A stretch of DNA of 13,644 bases from Chloroflexi bacterium UBA5177 (GTDB taxonomy: Bacteria; Chloroflexota; UBA5177), in the NCBI GenBank assembly GCA_002413265.1, contig DHWR01000133.1, positions 19,220-32,863 on the forward strand, read 5' to 3'. The notes beneath the pieces were generated by a model. It ran no database searches. It was not told where the DNA came from and saw nothing but the letters and a program-made list of their open reading frames with translations. Position numbers and translations under genes: made by a program. Shown piece by piece: positions 7,833-13,644 of this stretch (its first letter is position 1; each line of letters opens with the position of its first letter).

Positions 7833-8304
7833 TTGCCCTGAGGCGTTCGAGCCCCTCAGTCAGCAGCAAAGCCGATTCCTCGTAATGCGCTTGAAGGAAG
7901 CCGGCCCATCCGAGAAGAACGCCGGTGCTGGCCGAGAGGAAGGCGTCCTCGCGATCGCCTAGCTGCTGCCAGCGCGCCAGTGCTTCGCGTAAGAACCGGT
8001 CGCACGACGGCCAATCCTGCACGTTCAGTGCGCGCATGCCCAGGTAGGTTAAGGACCGCGCAACGGCCACCCCATCACGTGCCTCCCGGGCCATGCTGTA
8101 CGCCTGCTCCGGCACCTCCTTGGAGCGTGTCCCCTCGCCTGCGGCGGCAAGGAGGCATCCTGCCGCGAGAAGTCCCCTCATGCGGACCGAACGATCCGCA
8201 TCCGGAGCTGCCTGCAGACCCTCCTCGAGCCATCGCCATCCTTCCTCGTGATACCCACGAAGCCACCAGAAGCGGCCGAGCGCGGAGGCCAGCCGAAGCG
8301 CCAA
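7690..8304 (-). CDS. fragment 3 of the LuxR-type regulator: helical repeat part
   Basis: An open frame of 204 codons that begins at a TTG lying inside the gene (LALRLASALGRFWWLRG). It holds TPR-like helical repeats that, in this family, connect the ATPase to the DNA-binding domain. It leaves the true frame at 7739-7741, where CTCCCGCGAG would read in frame with one C fewer; the residues after that point are not homologous. Confidence 0.7.
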   Translation of the reverse strand: MALRLASALGRFWWLRGYHEEGWRWLEEGLQAAPDADRSVRMRGLLAAGCLLAAAGEGTRSKEVPEQAYSMAREARDGVAVARSLTYLGMRALNVQDWPSCDRFLREALARWQQLGDREDAFLSASTGVLLGWAGFLQAHYEESALLLTEGLERLRAIGERHASGHVLFHLALTVRARGDLARAVDYLPRGARDMQGFSGPLAA

Positions 8305-9392
8305 CGCCCCTTCTCATGGTCGAGCAGCCATCGCATCGCTGCCCGCAGGTTGTCGTGCTCCGACTCCAGGCTAAGCGGCCACGGATGTTGTTGCCCCGTG
8401 AGCGGCTCGGACTCCGTCCGCTCTGCCAGGGCTAGGAAGTAGCTAGCGTGGGCGAGTCCAGCTGAGTCGAGCTCACCGCTCTCTTCGAGCCGCTCGCGCG
8501 CATACTCCCTCATCGTCTCAAGCAGGGTAAAGGCAGGCGCAGGAGCGCCGCCGGCCTCGCTCGGAAGGATCAGGTTCTTCTCGGCCAGTGATGCCATCCC
8601 TTCGAACATCTCCGCCGCATCGGCGCCGCCCACTACGACATCCATGGCATTGGGAGTGATGCGGCCTGCGAACACGCCGCACGAACTGAACAGCCGTTGC
8701 TCGGCATCGCTGAGCAGTGCGTAGCTCCACTCGATTGCCGCATGCAGACTGCGATGCCGTTCCGGAAGATCCTGCCCTTCCCAGTGCAGGACCTGCAAAC
8801 GATTCCGGACGCGCTCCAGAATGGCGGTGAGAGGCAGAACGTTGAGGCGGGCGGCTGCCAGCTCGAGTGCCAGCGGCAAGCCGTCGAGCCGCACGCACAG
8901 GTCAGAGATCGTCCCTGCGTTCTCGTCGGTCAGCTCGAACGTCGACAGCCGTGTCCGGGCTCGATGAAGGAATAGCGCAACCGACGGGATTGCTGCGAGA
9001 TCGTCGACGGGTGGAAGGTGCTCCAAGTCAGGAAGCGGCAAGGGTGAGATCAGCTGGATCTGCTCCCACTGCAGCTGGAGCGGGGATCGACTCGTAACCA
9101 AGACCTTTAGTCCTGGGCACGCTTCCAGCAACGCCGCCCCGTTCAGGCTTGCCGGCAGCACATGCTCGAAATTATCCAGGATCAGTAGGAGCGTTTCCTC
9201 CTGCAGATACTCTCGAAACCCTTCAGGAATTGATTCCGCCCCATCATCTTCGAGTCCAAGGCGCCCGCATGAGTGCGGTCGGCACGAGGGCCGGATCGCG
9301 AATGGGGGAAAGATCCACGAAGGCAGCACCGTAGGAGAAGGCGCCGCCGAGCTGAGCCGCCGCTTCCAGGGCGAGCCGGCTCTTGCCGACAC
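8178..9392 (-). CDS. fragment 2 of the LuxR-type regulator: ATPase core
   Basis: An open frame of 404 codons. The first 44 codons are out of frame with the gene. True sequence runs from about 9260 (LGLEDDGAESIPEGF) to 8307 (LLDHEKG). It contains Walker B (LLLILDNFEHV) and the downstream NB-ARC-type blocks TSRSPLQLQW, RLDGLPLALELAAARL, RSLHAAIEWSY and LETMREYARERLEESGE. It ends by leaving the frame at a four-G run where five Gs would keep it. Confidence 0.8.
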   Translation of the reverse strand: MSARAGSPWKRRLSSAAPSPTVLPSWIFPPFAIRPSCRPHSCGRLGLEDDGAESIPEGFREYLQEETLLLILDNFEHVLPASLNGAALLEACPGLKVLVTSRSPLQLQWEQIQLISPLPLPDLEHLPPVDDLAAIPSVALFLHRARTRLSTFELTDENAGTISDLCVRLDGLPLALELAAARLNVLPLTAILERVRNRLQVLHWEGQDLPERHRSLHAAIEWSYALLSDAEQRLFSSCGVFAGRITPNAMDVVVGGADAAEMFEGMASLAEKNLILPSEAGGAPAPAFTLLETMREYARERLEESGELDSAGLAHASYFLALAERTESEPLTGQQHPWPLSLESEHDNLRAAMRWLLDHEKGRWRFGWPPRSAASGGFVGITRKDGDGSRRVCRQLRMRIVRSA

Positions 9393-9570
9393 CGGCCGGA
9401 CCGGCTAAGGTCAGCACGCGAATATCGTGCTGCAGCAGCGCGTGGCGACTCGCCGCCGACTCGCGTTCTCGTCCGAGTAACGGGGTGGGAGACGTGGGGA
9501 GTGGGAAGCTAGTAAAGTGCTGTTCCAAAGAAAGATAATTCCGGACACTGGTAGCCGACGTCCGCCCCAT
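9244..9570 (-). CDS. fragment 1 of the LuxR-type regulator: N-terminus with Walker A
   Basis: An open frame of 108 codons starting at the gene's own ATG. It covers the N-terminal extension, the family's LLGRERE motif and the P-loop GPAGVGKS (57-64), then FVDLSPIRDPALVPTALMRA. After residue 103 the frame is lost at GCGCCTTGG, and a stop follows five codons later. Removing one C restores ALGLEDDG, the expected continuation. Confidence 0.8.
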   Translation of the reverse strand: MGRTSATSVRNYLSLEQHFTSFPLPTSPTPLLGRERESAASRHALLQHDIRVLTLAGPAGVGKSRLALEAAAQLGGAFSYGAAFVDLSPIRDPALVPTALMRAPWTRR

Positions 9571-9616
9571 TCCGCTTCTTACGTCCGGCGGGTCACATCT
9601 ACTGCAACCTACACTT

Positions 9617-9628
9617 CAGATAGATCTG
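9617..9628. promoter_or_regulatory. palindrome upstream of the LuxR-type gene
   Basis: CAGATAGATCTG is a near-perfect dyad: arms CAGAT and ATCTG with two central bases. It lies 47 to 58 bp upstream of the ATG at 9570, in the only noncoding stretch before this gene. It may be an operator or a regulator-binding half of the promoter. LuxR-type sites are usually longer dyads, and no clear -35/-10 pair is visible, so this is a position-based guess. Confidence 0.25.
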
Positions 9629-9726
9629 TCGACGGGATGAACGTGGGCAAGGCAAGGAAAGAAGATAGGAGACTGCTCGACCCTTCCCAATTGTGATCGT
9701 CCTCCACCAGGACCTCGTTTGCTCGC

Positions 9727-9748
9727 GCTCGTCGGGTGGTCGACGAGC
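9727..9748 (-). terminator. strong GC-rich hairpin after the cyclase stop
   Basis: Arms GCTCGTCG and CGACGAGC, eight bases and perfectly complementary, flank a six-base loop. The structure begins three bases after the TGA of the cyclase gene on the minus strand. No U-run follows, so it is not a classic rho-independent terminator, but a stem of this strength at this place probably marks the 3' end of the phosphatase-STAS-cyclase unit or protects its transcript. Confidence 0.5.
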
Positions 9749-9751
9749 TTC

Positions 9752-10447
9752 TCAAGGTCTCGTGCGCTGGCTTCGATTCATGGCCAAGCGCACGGCAGTT
9801 TGCAGCGCCAATTTCCTGGTGCCAATCACGCCTGCAACAACCGTGCCCGTGCTCATGCCGATCCGCATGCCCCACGGGTCACCGGTCAGGCTTGGATAGT
9901 CCTTCGCTACTCTCTGCATCTCGAGTGCTAGTTCGGCGATGGCTTCAGCGTGGTCTAGCCGTGGGATCGGAAGTCCGCCCACCGCCATGTAAGAGTCGCC
10001 GATTGTCTTGATCTTCTCGAGTCCGTACCGGTCGGTCAGTCCGTCGAAGATGGAGAATATCCCGTTGAGCCAACCCACGAGCTCTTCGGCCGCAAACCGG
10101 CTGGACAGAGACGTGAAGCCGGCTATGTCGGCAAACAGCACGGACGCGTCAGAGAACGACTCCGCGATAACCTGATTGTCAACTTTCAGTCGGTCGGCAA
10201 TCGTCTTTGGCAAGATATTTAGAAGTAGGCGTTCCGATACTGCCTGTTCCGCCCGGAGCTTGTTCTTCTCTTCTTGCAGCTCCTGGACGGTTCGTTCTAG
10301 CTCTGCCTCGATGTAGGTCGAGTGCGCCGTCGTGTGATCCAGGAGCATTTCGAGATCCCGATTCTGGGCGGCCAGACGGGCGATCTCTCGCGTCACGTCG
10401 TCGTGCGAAATTGCAGGGCTGTCCTCGAGGTGGTCGCTACTAGACAT
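9752..10447 (-). CDS. C-terminally truncated class III adenylate/guanylate cyclase with signalling coiled coil
   Basis: A 231-residue protein. A coiled coil (about 18-78, DLEMLLDHTTAHSTYIEAEL and onward) precedes LLLNILPKTIADRL and a class III cyclase domain. Visible active-site parts are the metal Asp107 in FADIAGFT, Lys147 in EKIKTIGD, Asp151, and GMSTGTVVAGVIGTRK (196-212). In this family the next segment, of the form YDLWGDTVNxASRM, supplies the purine-specifying residue and the transition-state Asn and Arg. Here the chain instead runs LALQTAVRLAMNRSQRTRP and stops. The two other frames downstream do not contain the missing segment, so a simple frameshift does not explain it. It is predicted to be inactive or to act as a dimer partner only. 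The ATG at 10447 is chosen over a TTG 18 codons upstream, though AGAGG sits very close to it. It is the last gene of the unit, followed by a hairpin. Confidence 0.8.
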   Translation of the reverse strand: MSSSDHLEDSPAISHDDVTREIARLAAQNRDLEMLLDHTTAHSTYIEAELERTVQELQEEKNKLRAEQAVSERLLLNILPKTIADRLKVDNQVIAESFSDASVLFADIAGFTSLSSRFAAEELVGWLNGIFSIFDGLTDRYGLEKIKTIGDSYMAVGGLPIPRLDHAEAIAELALEMQRVAKDYPSLTGDPWGMRIGMSTGTVVAGVIGTRKLALQTAVRLAMNRSQRTRP

Positions 10448-10574
10448 GCCTCTAGGTACTCGTGTTCCACAAATGAGATGGACGCTCGCCGCGCCACTCA
10501 AGCGCCGCGAACACTACGCGTCGCCCCTCTGCAGAGTCTCGCCTGCGCACCCCAATTGCGTTCCTGCTCTGCCG

Positions 10575-10811
10575 CTACGAACCCGCGCTTTGGGAGGCGC
10601 GTAGGCTCTCCGAACGCGAACGCTCGACCGCGAGATTATGCTTTTCTTCCCTGAGCGCCTGCACCGTGCGCTCCAGCTCCGCCTGGACAAAGTCTGCATG
10701 TCTGGTAATGGTTTCCAGCAGCACTTCGAGGTCAGCTTTCTCGGCCCTGACCTGCAACACTTCAGCCTGCAGCTCCCGCAGCATCGCTTCTGGTCCAGCA
10801 TCGTCTCTCAC
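10575..10811 (-). CDS. small coiled-coil protein related to the cyclase N-terminus
   Basis: A 78-residue protein from a GTG at 10811, 12 bases after the STAS gene stop, with AAGGG upstream. An ATG nine codons later is an alternative start. The whole chain is a heptad-like coiled coil (LRELQAEVLQVRAEKADLEV and onward). It matches the N-terminal coiled coil of the neighbouring cyclase over about 43 residues with 23 identities, including the block AELERTVQ. Such helices with a DLExLLETxTxH motif occur as linkers in bacterial PAS, kinase and cyclase proteins. As a free protein it could heterodimerise with the cyclase and modulate it, or it may be the remnant of a duplicated second cyclase that lost its catalytic part. 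A regular stop and close spacing favour expression with the STAS gene. Confidence 0.7.
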   Translation of the reverse strand: MRDDAGPEAMLRELQAEVLQVRAEKADLEVLLETITRHADFVQAELERTVQALREEKHNLAVERSRSESLRASQSAGS

Positions 10812-10823
10812 GTGCTTCTGCCC

Positions 10824-11168
10824 TTACTCGAACTCGAGCTGCAAGCTGGGCATCAGGCGCTGGAAATTGATGAGCGAGTTGGTCTGCCAAGGAATCGCTT
10901 GTGACCCGAGCACGCGAAGTTCCACGGATTTTGTCTCCCGCACGGCGATCACAAAGCGAGAGAGCACATTGATTCCCGAGCTGTTGAGGAACGTGAGCGA
11001 CCGCAAATCCAGCGTCAAGGTTAGCGGCTCCTGATCCTTCGCATCATTGAGCAGCTTCACGATCGCGGCGTATTCTTCCGTTCCGCCCAGTCGAAAGGAC
11101 CCCGTGCAGGTCACCGTTTGTGTCTTGGTGTCGTAGCTGACCTGGTAGTCATCGTCGTTGATTTCCAC
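10824..11168 (-). CDS. STAS-domain anti-anti-sigma-type switch protein
   Basis: A 114-residue STAS protein. The core motif is LDLRSLTFLNSSGINVLSRF; by analogy with SpoIIAA and RsbV, Ser64 next to the Gly is the likely phosphorylation site. Asn62 stands where those proteins have Asp. The C-terminal IPWQTNSLINFQRLMP and LQLEFE are typical of a STAS subgroup I know mainly from cyanobacterial genomes, found beside DUF6272 proteins. In partner switching such a protein binds an ATPase-fold partner only when dephosphorylated, and the PP2C phosphatase two genes upstream is the expected activator. The GTG at 11168 is preferred: AAAGGA (11175-11180) lies six bases upstream and the length then fits the family. 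An ATG at 11282, six bases after the DUF6272 stop, would add 38 residues of unknown nature and lacks a good ribosome binding site. Confidence 0.85.
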   Translation of the reverse strand: MEINDDDYQVSYDTKTQTVTCTGSFRLGGTEEYAAIVKLLNDAKDQEPLTLTLDLRSLTFLNSSGINVLSRFVIAVRETKSVELRVLGSQAIPWQTNSLINFQRLMPSLQLEFE

Positions 11169-11288
11169 GCGCGTTCCTTTTCCGAGCAGTTCAGCCGTCT
11201 CTGCCCACAAGGGGCCAATATCGCTCGTTGTGTTCCAGGTAGTTGCTATGTAACTGGCGCTCCGACCCGATGTGACCGTCATCGAACT

Positions 11289-11879
11289 TCATAAGATCAA
11301 CGGTACCTGTACTGCCGTCATCAGCGTCGCCGTCGTGTGCCCATACTGGTCAGTCCGCGACGCAAGCTCCCACCCCAGCCTTGCCCGGTAATCGTTTCGC
11401 AGGGTGAGAAGGCCAATCTTAGAGTCGATCCCGATGCCGCTGCTCGCGTTTTTCTCAACCTGTGCAAGATACATCGTCATGGGATCTTCGGCGATCATTT
11501 CCTGGAGATACGTCTTGAGCCGACTCGTTTCGGCGGGGTCCACACTGTTGTCAGTCGAAAAGACGACCGAGTCGTCCCGCAGCCGAAGCTTAATGCTCAC
11601 CGGGAAAGTTGGATCGAAGTTGTACTTGACGGCATTTTCCAGAACTTCGTTCCCCGCGAACGCGATCATGCTCCGGGCAGTGCTGCGAGAAGTCCCGGCC
11701 TTTGTCACGTCTGGTCCGCAAGGAAAGAAGTTGGCGAAATATTCGGCCATGAAATCGACGGTGAGATTCTTACTCTTCCAGCGTTGCGGCTCAGGCGAGG
11801 CCCCTGTCGAGAGTGTGATTGTCAGGCACTCTTGGTGCGGAGAAAAGTCCTCGGGGATCTCGCCGATGCGGGTCTTCAA
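11289..11879 (-). CDS. DUF6272-type protein with degenerate HATPase-like fold
   Basis: A 196-residue protein matching, from memory, the DUF6272 family that accompanies STAS and PP2C genes. The motif WKSKNLTVDFMAEYFANFFP near residues 34-53 is characteristic. GNEVLENAVKYNF resembles the N-box of GHKL ATPases such as the anti-sigma kinases RsbW and SpoIIAB. The G1 box expected after it is not preserved (STDNSVDP), and SSGIGIDSKIGLLTL only loosely recalls the G2 region. It is therefore likely a binding partner of the STAS protein with weak or no ATPase activity; kinase activity cannot be assumed. The start is a TTG at 11879 with GAGGG seven bases upstream. A nearby ATG leads to an immediate stop. 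It follows the phosphatase gene by 20 bp. Confidence 0.75.
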   Translation of the reverse strand: MKTRIGEIPEDFSPHQECLTITLSTGASPEPQRWKSKNLTVDFMAEYFANFFPCGPDVTKAGTSRSTARSMIAFAGNEVLENAVKYNFDPTFPVSIKLRLRDDSVVFSTDNSVDPAETSRLKTYLQEMIAEDPMTMYLAQVEKNASSGIGIDSKIGLLTLRNDYRARLGWELASRTDQYGHTTATLMTAVQVPLIL

Positions 11880-11899
11880 GATCGCGCCCTCATCTCGCC

Positions 11900-13543
11900 C
11901 TACAGCTGCTTGAGCACAATGAGCGTAATGTCGTCAAAGAGCTTCTGCGCCCCGATGAACCGCTGAAGATCGTCAAGAAGCTCGTCTTTGATCACCTCAG
12001 CTTCCGCGTTCGCGCTCTTCTCCAGGAGGGAGCAAACGCGTTCCATCCCGTAGTGCTCTCCGGCCGAATTCTCCGCCTCCGGGATGCCGTCACTGTACAG
12101 CACCGCCACATCTCCCCGCTCCAACGTGATTTCCCGATGCGCCAGGAACTCGCCGATCTCTTCCATCATGCCGATCGGAAACCCCAGGTGAGTGGTTTCG
12201 ATTATTTGAACCGGCTTACCGGAACGCGCCAACAGCAGGCTCTCGTGCTGTCCGCTCAAGCGCATGCACCCTGCCTCGTAGTCAACGAGCGAGAGGGACA
12301 GGTTCTTGTCCGAGCCCATACGCTGCAGGTTCCCCCACACCGCCTCGTTTAGCACCGCCAGGAACCGCTCCGGATCCCCCTCTCCGGCCGCTTGAAGCGT
12401 CCTAACAGCCATCTGGACCATCAACATCAGCACACCGCTCTCGAGCCCATGGCCGGTCACATCTCCGATGCCGATTTTCAGCTTCCCGTTGCCGTCCTGC
12501 AGCACGTCGTAATAGTCTCCACCCACTTCTGTTGCCGGGTGCATGTACGCTGCAATCCCTAGTCCCGCCACACTCGACAGCTCCGCCGGGCGCGGCAGCA
12601 CCATCTGCTGAAGCCTTCGCGTCACCTCGAGCTCGGCGCTCAACCGCAGGTTTTCCTCCTGCAGCTGATGATTGAGACGGCTGATCTCACGGTTGGCGGC
12701 CTCAGTCTCTTCCTTCGCGCTTAGCAGTTGCGCTTCTTCCTCTTTGCGTTGCGTTATGTCCCAAAACGCGACGACCGCGCCAAGAATGCGTTCCTTGGAA
12801 ACTAAAGCAGAGGACGTACAGGCGATTGGAAAGATCGAACCGTCTCGACGCGTAAATACTTCCTTCTCAGAGTGAAAGGCCGCGCCAGAACTCAGCACCG
12901 CTAACAGCGCACAGTCCTCCTCCGCCACTCGCTCGCCGTTGGCTGTCTGGAAGTGAAAGACTTCATGTGTGTTCTTCCCGCGCAGCTCTTCTTGCGTCCA
13001 TCCGAGCATCGCCTCGGCGGCCGGATTCATAAAGGTGAGACGCCCGCCGCCGTCCACGGCGCAAACCCCCTCGCCCAGACTCGTGGTAACCGTGCGCGTG
13101 AAGTCGAGTTGTTCTCGAACCTCCTCTTCGTATCGCTTGATACGGAGCAAGGAGCGAGCGCGGGTGACAAATTCGTGCCGGTTAACCGGCTTTGACAGGA
13201 AGTCGTCGGCGCCAGCCTCAATTCCCTGGACGCGATCCTCCGACGTGGACAGGGCCGTGACAATCACGATAGGAATGACCCGCGTGTCCGGATTGCTCTT
13301 CAGCTGCCGGCATACCGTGAACCCGTCCATGCCGGGCATCATCGCGTCGAGAAAAATCAGGTCGGGCGGCGTCCCTGCCACCACGTCCAGCGCGGCGGAA
13401 CCCGAAAACGCAGCCGAGACGTTGTAGCCTTCCTCTTCGAGATAGACCGTCAACAGGTCCACGTTCAGGGCATCGTCATCAACTACCAGGACGGTCGGAC
13501 GGGTGTCGCCGGAATCGTCGGCGTGCCGCTCGGCAGCGCACAT
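11900..13543 (-). CDS. REC-PAS-PP2C (SpoIIE-type) serine phosphatase response regulator
   Basis: A 547-residue RsbU/RsbP-like phosphatase. The receiver (about 17-140) has Asp66 in FLDAMMPGMDG and Lys118 in LSKP. PAS (about 145-266) ends with WDITQRKEEE. A coiled coil (267-308) leads to the PP2C domain (about 320-547). Metal-binding motifs are intact: GGDYYD (341-346), GDVTGHG (360-366), YSDGIPEAEN with Asp484, and FDDITLIV with Asp537-Asp538. It should dephosphorylate a phosphoserine STAS protein when its receiver is phosphorylated or its PAS domain senses a signal. The STAS protein two genes downstream is the likely substrate. The ATG at 13543 is chosen over a GTG ten codons upstream because GAGAGGG (13551-13557) lies seven bases before it. 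It is the first visible gene of the unit, and its receiver is nearly a copy of that of the HD-GYP protein. Confidence 0.95.
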   Translation of the reverse strand: MCAAERHADDSGDTRPTVLVVDDDALNVDLLTVYLEEEGYNVSAAFSGSAALDVVAGTPPDLIFLDAMMPGMDGFTVCRQLKSNPDTRVIPIVIVTALSTSEDRVQGIEAGADDFLSKPVNRHEFVTRARSLLRIKRYEEEVREQLDFTRTVTTSLGEGVCAVDGGGRLTFMNPAAEAMLGWTQEELRGKNTHEVFHFQTANGERVAEEDCALLAVLSSGAAFHSEKEVFTRRDGSIFPIACTSSALVSKERILGAVVAFWDITQRKEEEAQLLSAKEETEAANREISRLNHQLQEENLRLSAELEVTRRLQQMVLPRPAELSSVAGLGIAAYMHPATEVGGDYYDVLQDGNGKLKIGIGDVTGHGLESGVLMLMVQMAVRTLQAAGEGDPERFLAVLNEAVWGNLQRMGSDKNLSLSLVDYEAGCMRLSGQHESLLLARSGKPVQIIETTHLGFPIGMMEEIGEFLAHREITLERGDVAVLYSDGIPEAENSAGEHYGMERVCSLLEKSANAEAEVIKDELLDDLQRFIGAQKLFDDITLIVLKQL

Positions 13544-13588
13544 CGCTGAACCCTCTCGCCTCGGATCTTGCACTCGTAAGGCACGGCC

Positions 13589-13600
13589 GAGGGCGCCCTC
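13589..13600. promoter_or_regulatory. perfect 12-bp palindrome upstream of the phosphatase gene
   Basis: GAGGGCGCCCTC is a perfect dyad 46 bp upstream of the phosphatase ATG, in what should be its leader or promoter region. It may be an operator or, in RNA, a short stem. No convincing -35/-10 pair is visible in the 71 bases before the window ends, so the promoter may lie outside. Confidence 0.25.
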
Positions 13601-13644
13601 TATGGCGCGTAGTCTCCTACCGGGCCTAGAAAGCCTTGTGCAGC

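Larger units (their letters stand above)
7176..9570 (-). pseudogene. LuxR-type regulator with NB-ARC-like ATPase, split by three frameshifts
   Basis: Four overlapping frames rebuild one protein of about 797 residues if three single-base shifts are corrected: one extra base at 9260-9261, one missing in the G-run at 8307-8310, and one extra at 7739-7741. The rebuilt order is an N-terminal NB-ARC/AAA ATPase with Walker A GPAGVGKS (57-64) and Walker B LLLILDNFEHVL (from about 128), then the conserved TSRSPLQL, LDGLPLALELAAARL and LETMREYARERLE blocks, a helical repeat region (about 420-700), and a C-terminal LuxR helix-turn-helix (about 733-797, SNKEIGRTLSISRATVSYHL). This is the usual layout of large ATP-dependent LuxR activators. 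Apart from the shifts there are no internal stops and the motifs are well kept. The break is therefore recent, or an assembly error in G/C runs. The ATG at 9570 has only a weak AAGAAG upstream. The gene stands alone, with 181 bp before it. Confidence 0.85.

Noticed and set aside
9609..9875. Overlapping minus-strand frame considered as the frameshifted end of the cyclase
   Set aside because: It contains none of the expected YDLWGD or VNxASRM motifs; the third frame does not either. The cyclase is truncated and not simply shifted.
10514..10801. Minus-strand frame overlapping the small coiled-coil gene
   Set aside because: It is shifted by one base from the coiled-coil frame and is Cys-, Arg- and Ser-rich without heptads. 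The coiled-coil frame matches the cyclase N-terminus and is the real one.
11337..11966. Long plus-strand frame opposite the DUF6272 and phosphatase genes
   Set aside because: It is antisense to two well-supported genes, has no recognisable domain, and is typical of shadow frames in GC-rich coding DNA.
1..13644. CRISPR arrays, tRNA or rRNA genes, intact insertion sequences
   Set aside because: No regularly spaced repeats, no cloverleaf-like sequence, no rRNA-like stretch and no intact transposase or terminal repeats were seen on reading both strands.

Overview
The window reads as a chromosomal signalling island from a GC-rich (roughly 60%), probably soil or environmental bacterium. Hybrid kinases, an HD-GYP response regulator, partner-switching proteins and a large LuxR/NB-ARC regulator together fit phyla such as Acidobacteriota, Gemmatimonadota, Myxococcota or Chloroflexota. 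Nothing here fixes the phylum. Apart from one small gene at the left end, every gene lies on the minus strand, so transcription runs from right to left.

Layout in order of transcription. Unit 1 (13543 down to 9727): a REC-PAS-PP2C phosphatase, a DUF6272-type degenerate ATPase, a STAS anti-anti-sigma protein, a 78-residue coiled-coil protein and a class III nucleotide cyclase with the same coiled coil at its N-terminus. The cyclase stops before its last catalytic residues, and a strong hairpin follows its stop codon. Unit 2 (9570 to 7176): a LuxR-type regulator with an NB-ARC-like ATPase, broken by three single-base shifts in short G/C runs. It can be rebuilt to about 797 residues. An intergenic stretch of about 700 bp (6477-7175) holds no intact gene but carries what looks like a decayed tyrosine recombinase C-terminus. 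Unit 3 (6476 to 523): a single-domain receiver, a membrane hybrid histidine kinase (HAMP-GAF-HisKA-HATPase-REC-REC), a REC-HD-GYP protein, a 52-residue ORF coupled on both sides, and a soluble PAS-GAF histidine kinase. Three of its four gene junctions overlap. A small helical hypothetical gene (89-442, plus strand) faces unit 3.

How the genes may work together (inference): the kinases of unit 3 feed several receivers. One is on an HD-GYP domain expected to hydrolyse cyclic di-GMP. A receiver about 70% identical to it is fused to the PP2C phosphatase of unit 1. The same phosphorelay could therefore set both cyclic di-GMP turnover and the phosphorylation state of the STAS switch. The cyclase and its coiled-coil relative sit downstream of that switch. 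The truncated cyclase is predicted to be inactive as an enzyme. Its signalling helix and its small standalone relative may act by dimerisation instead.
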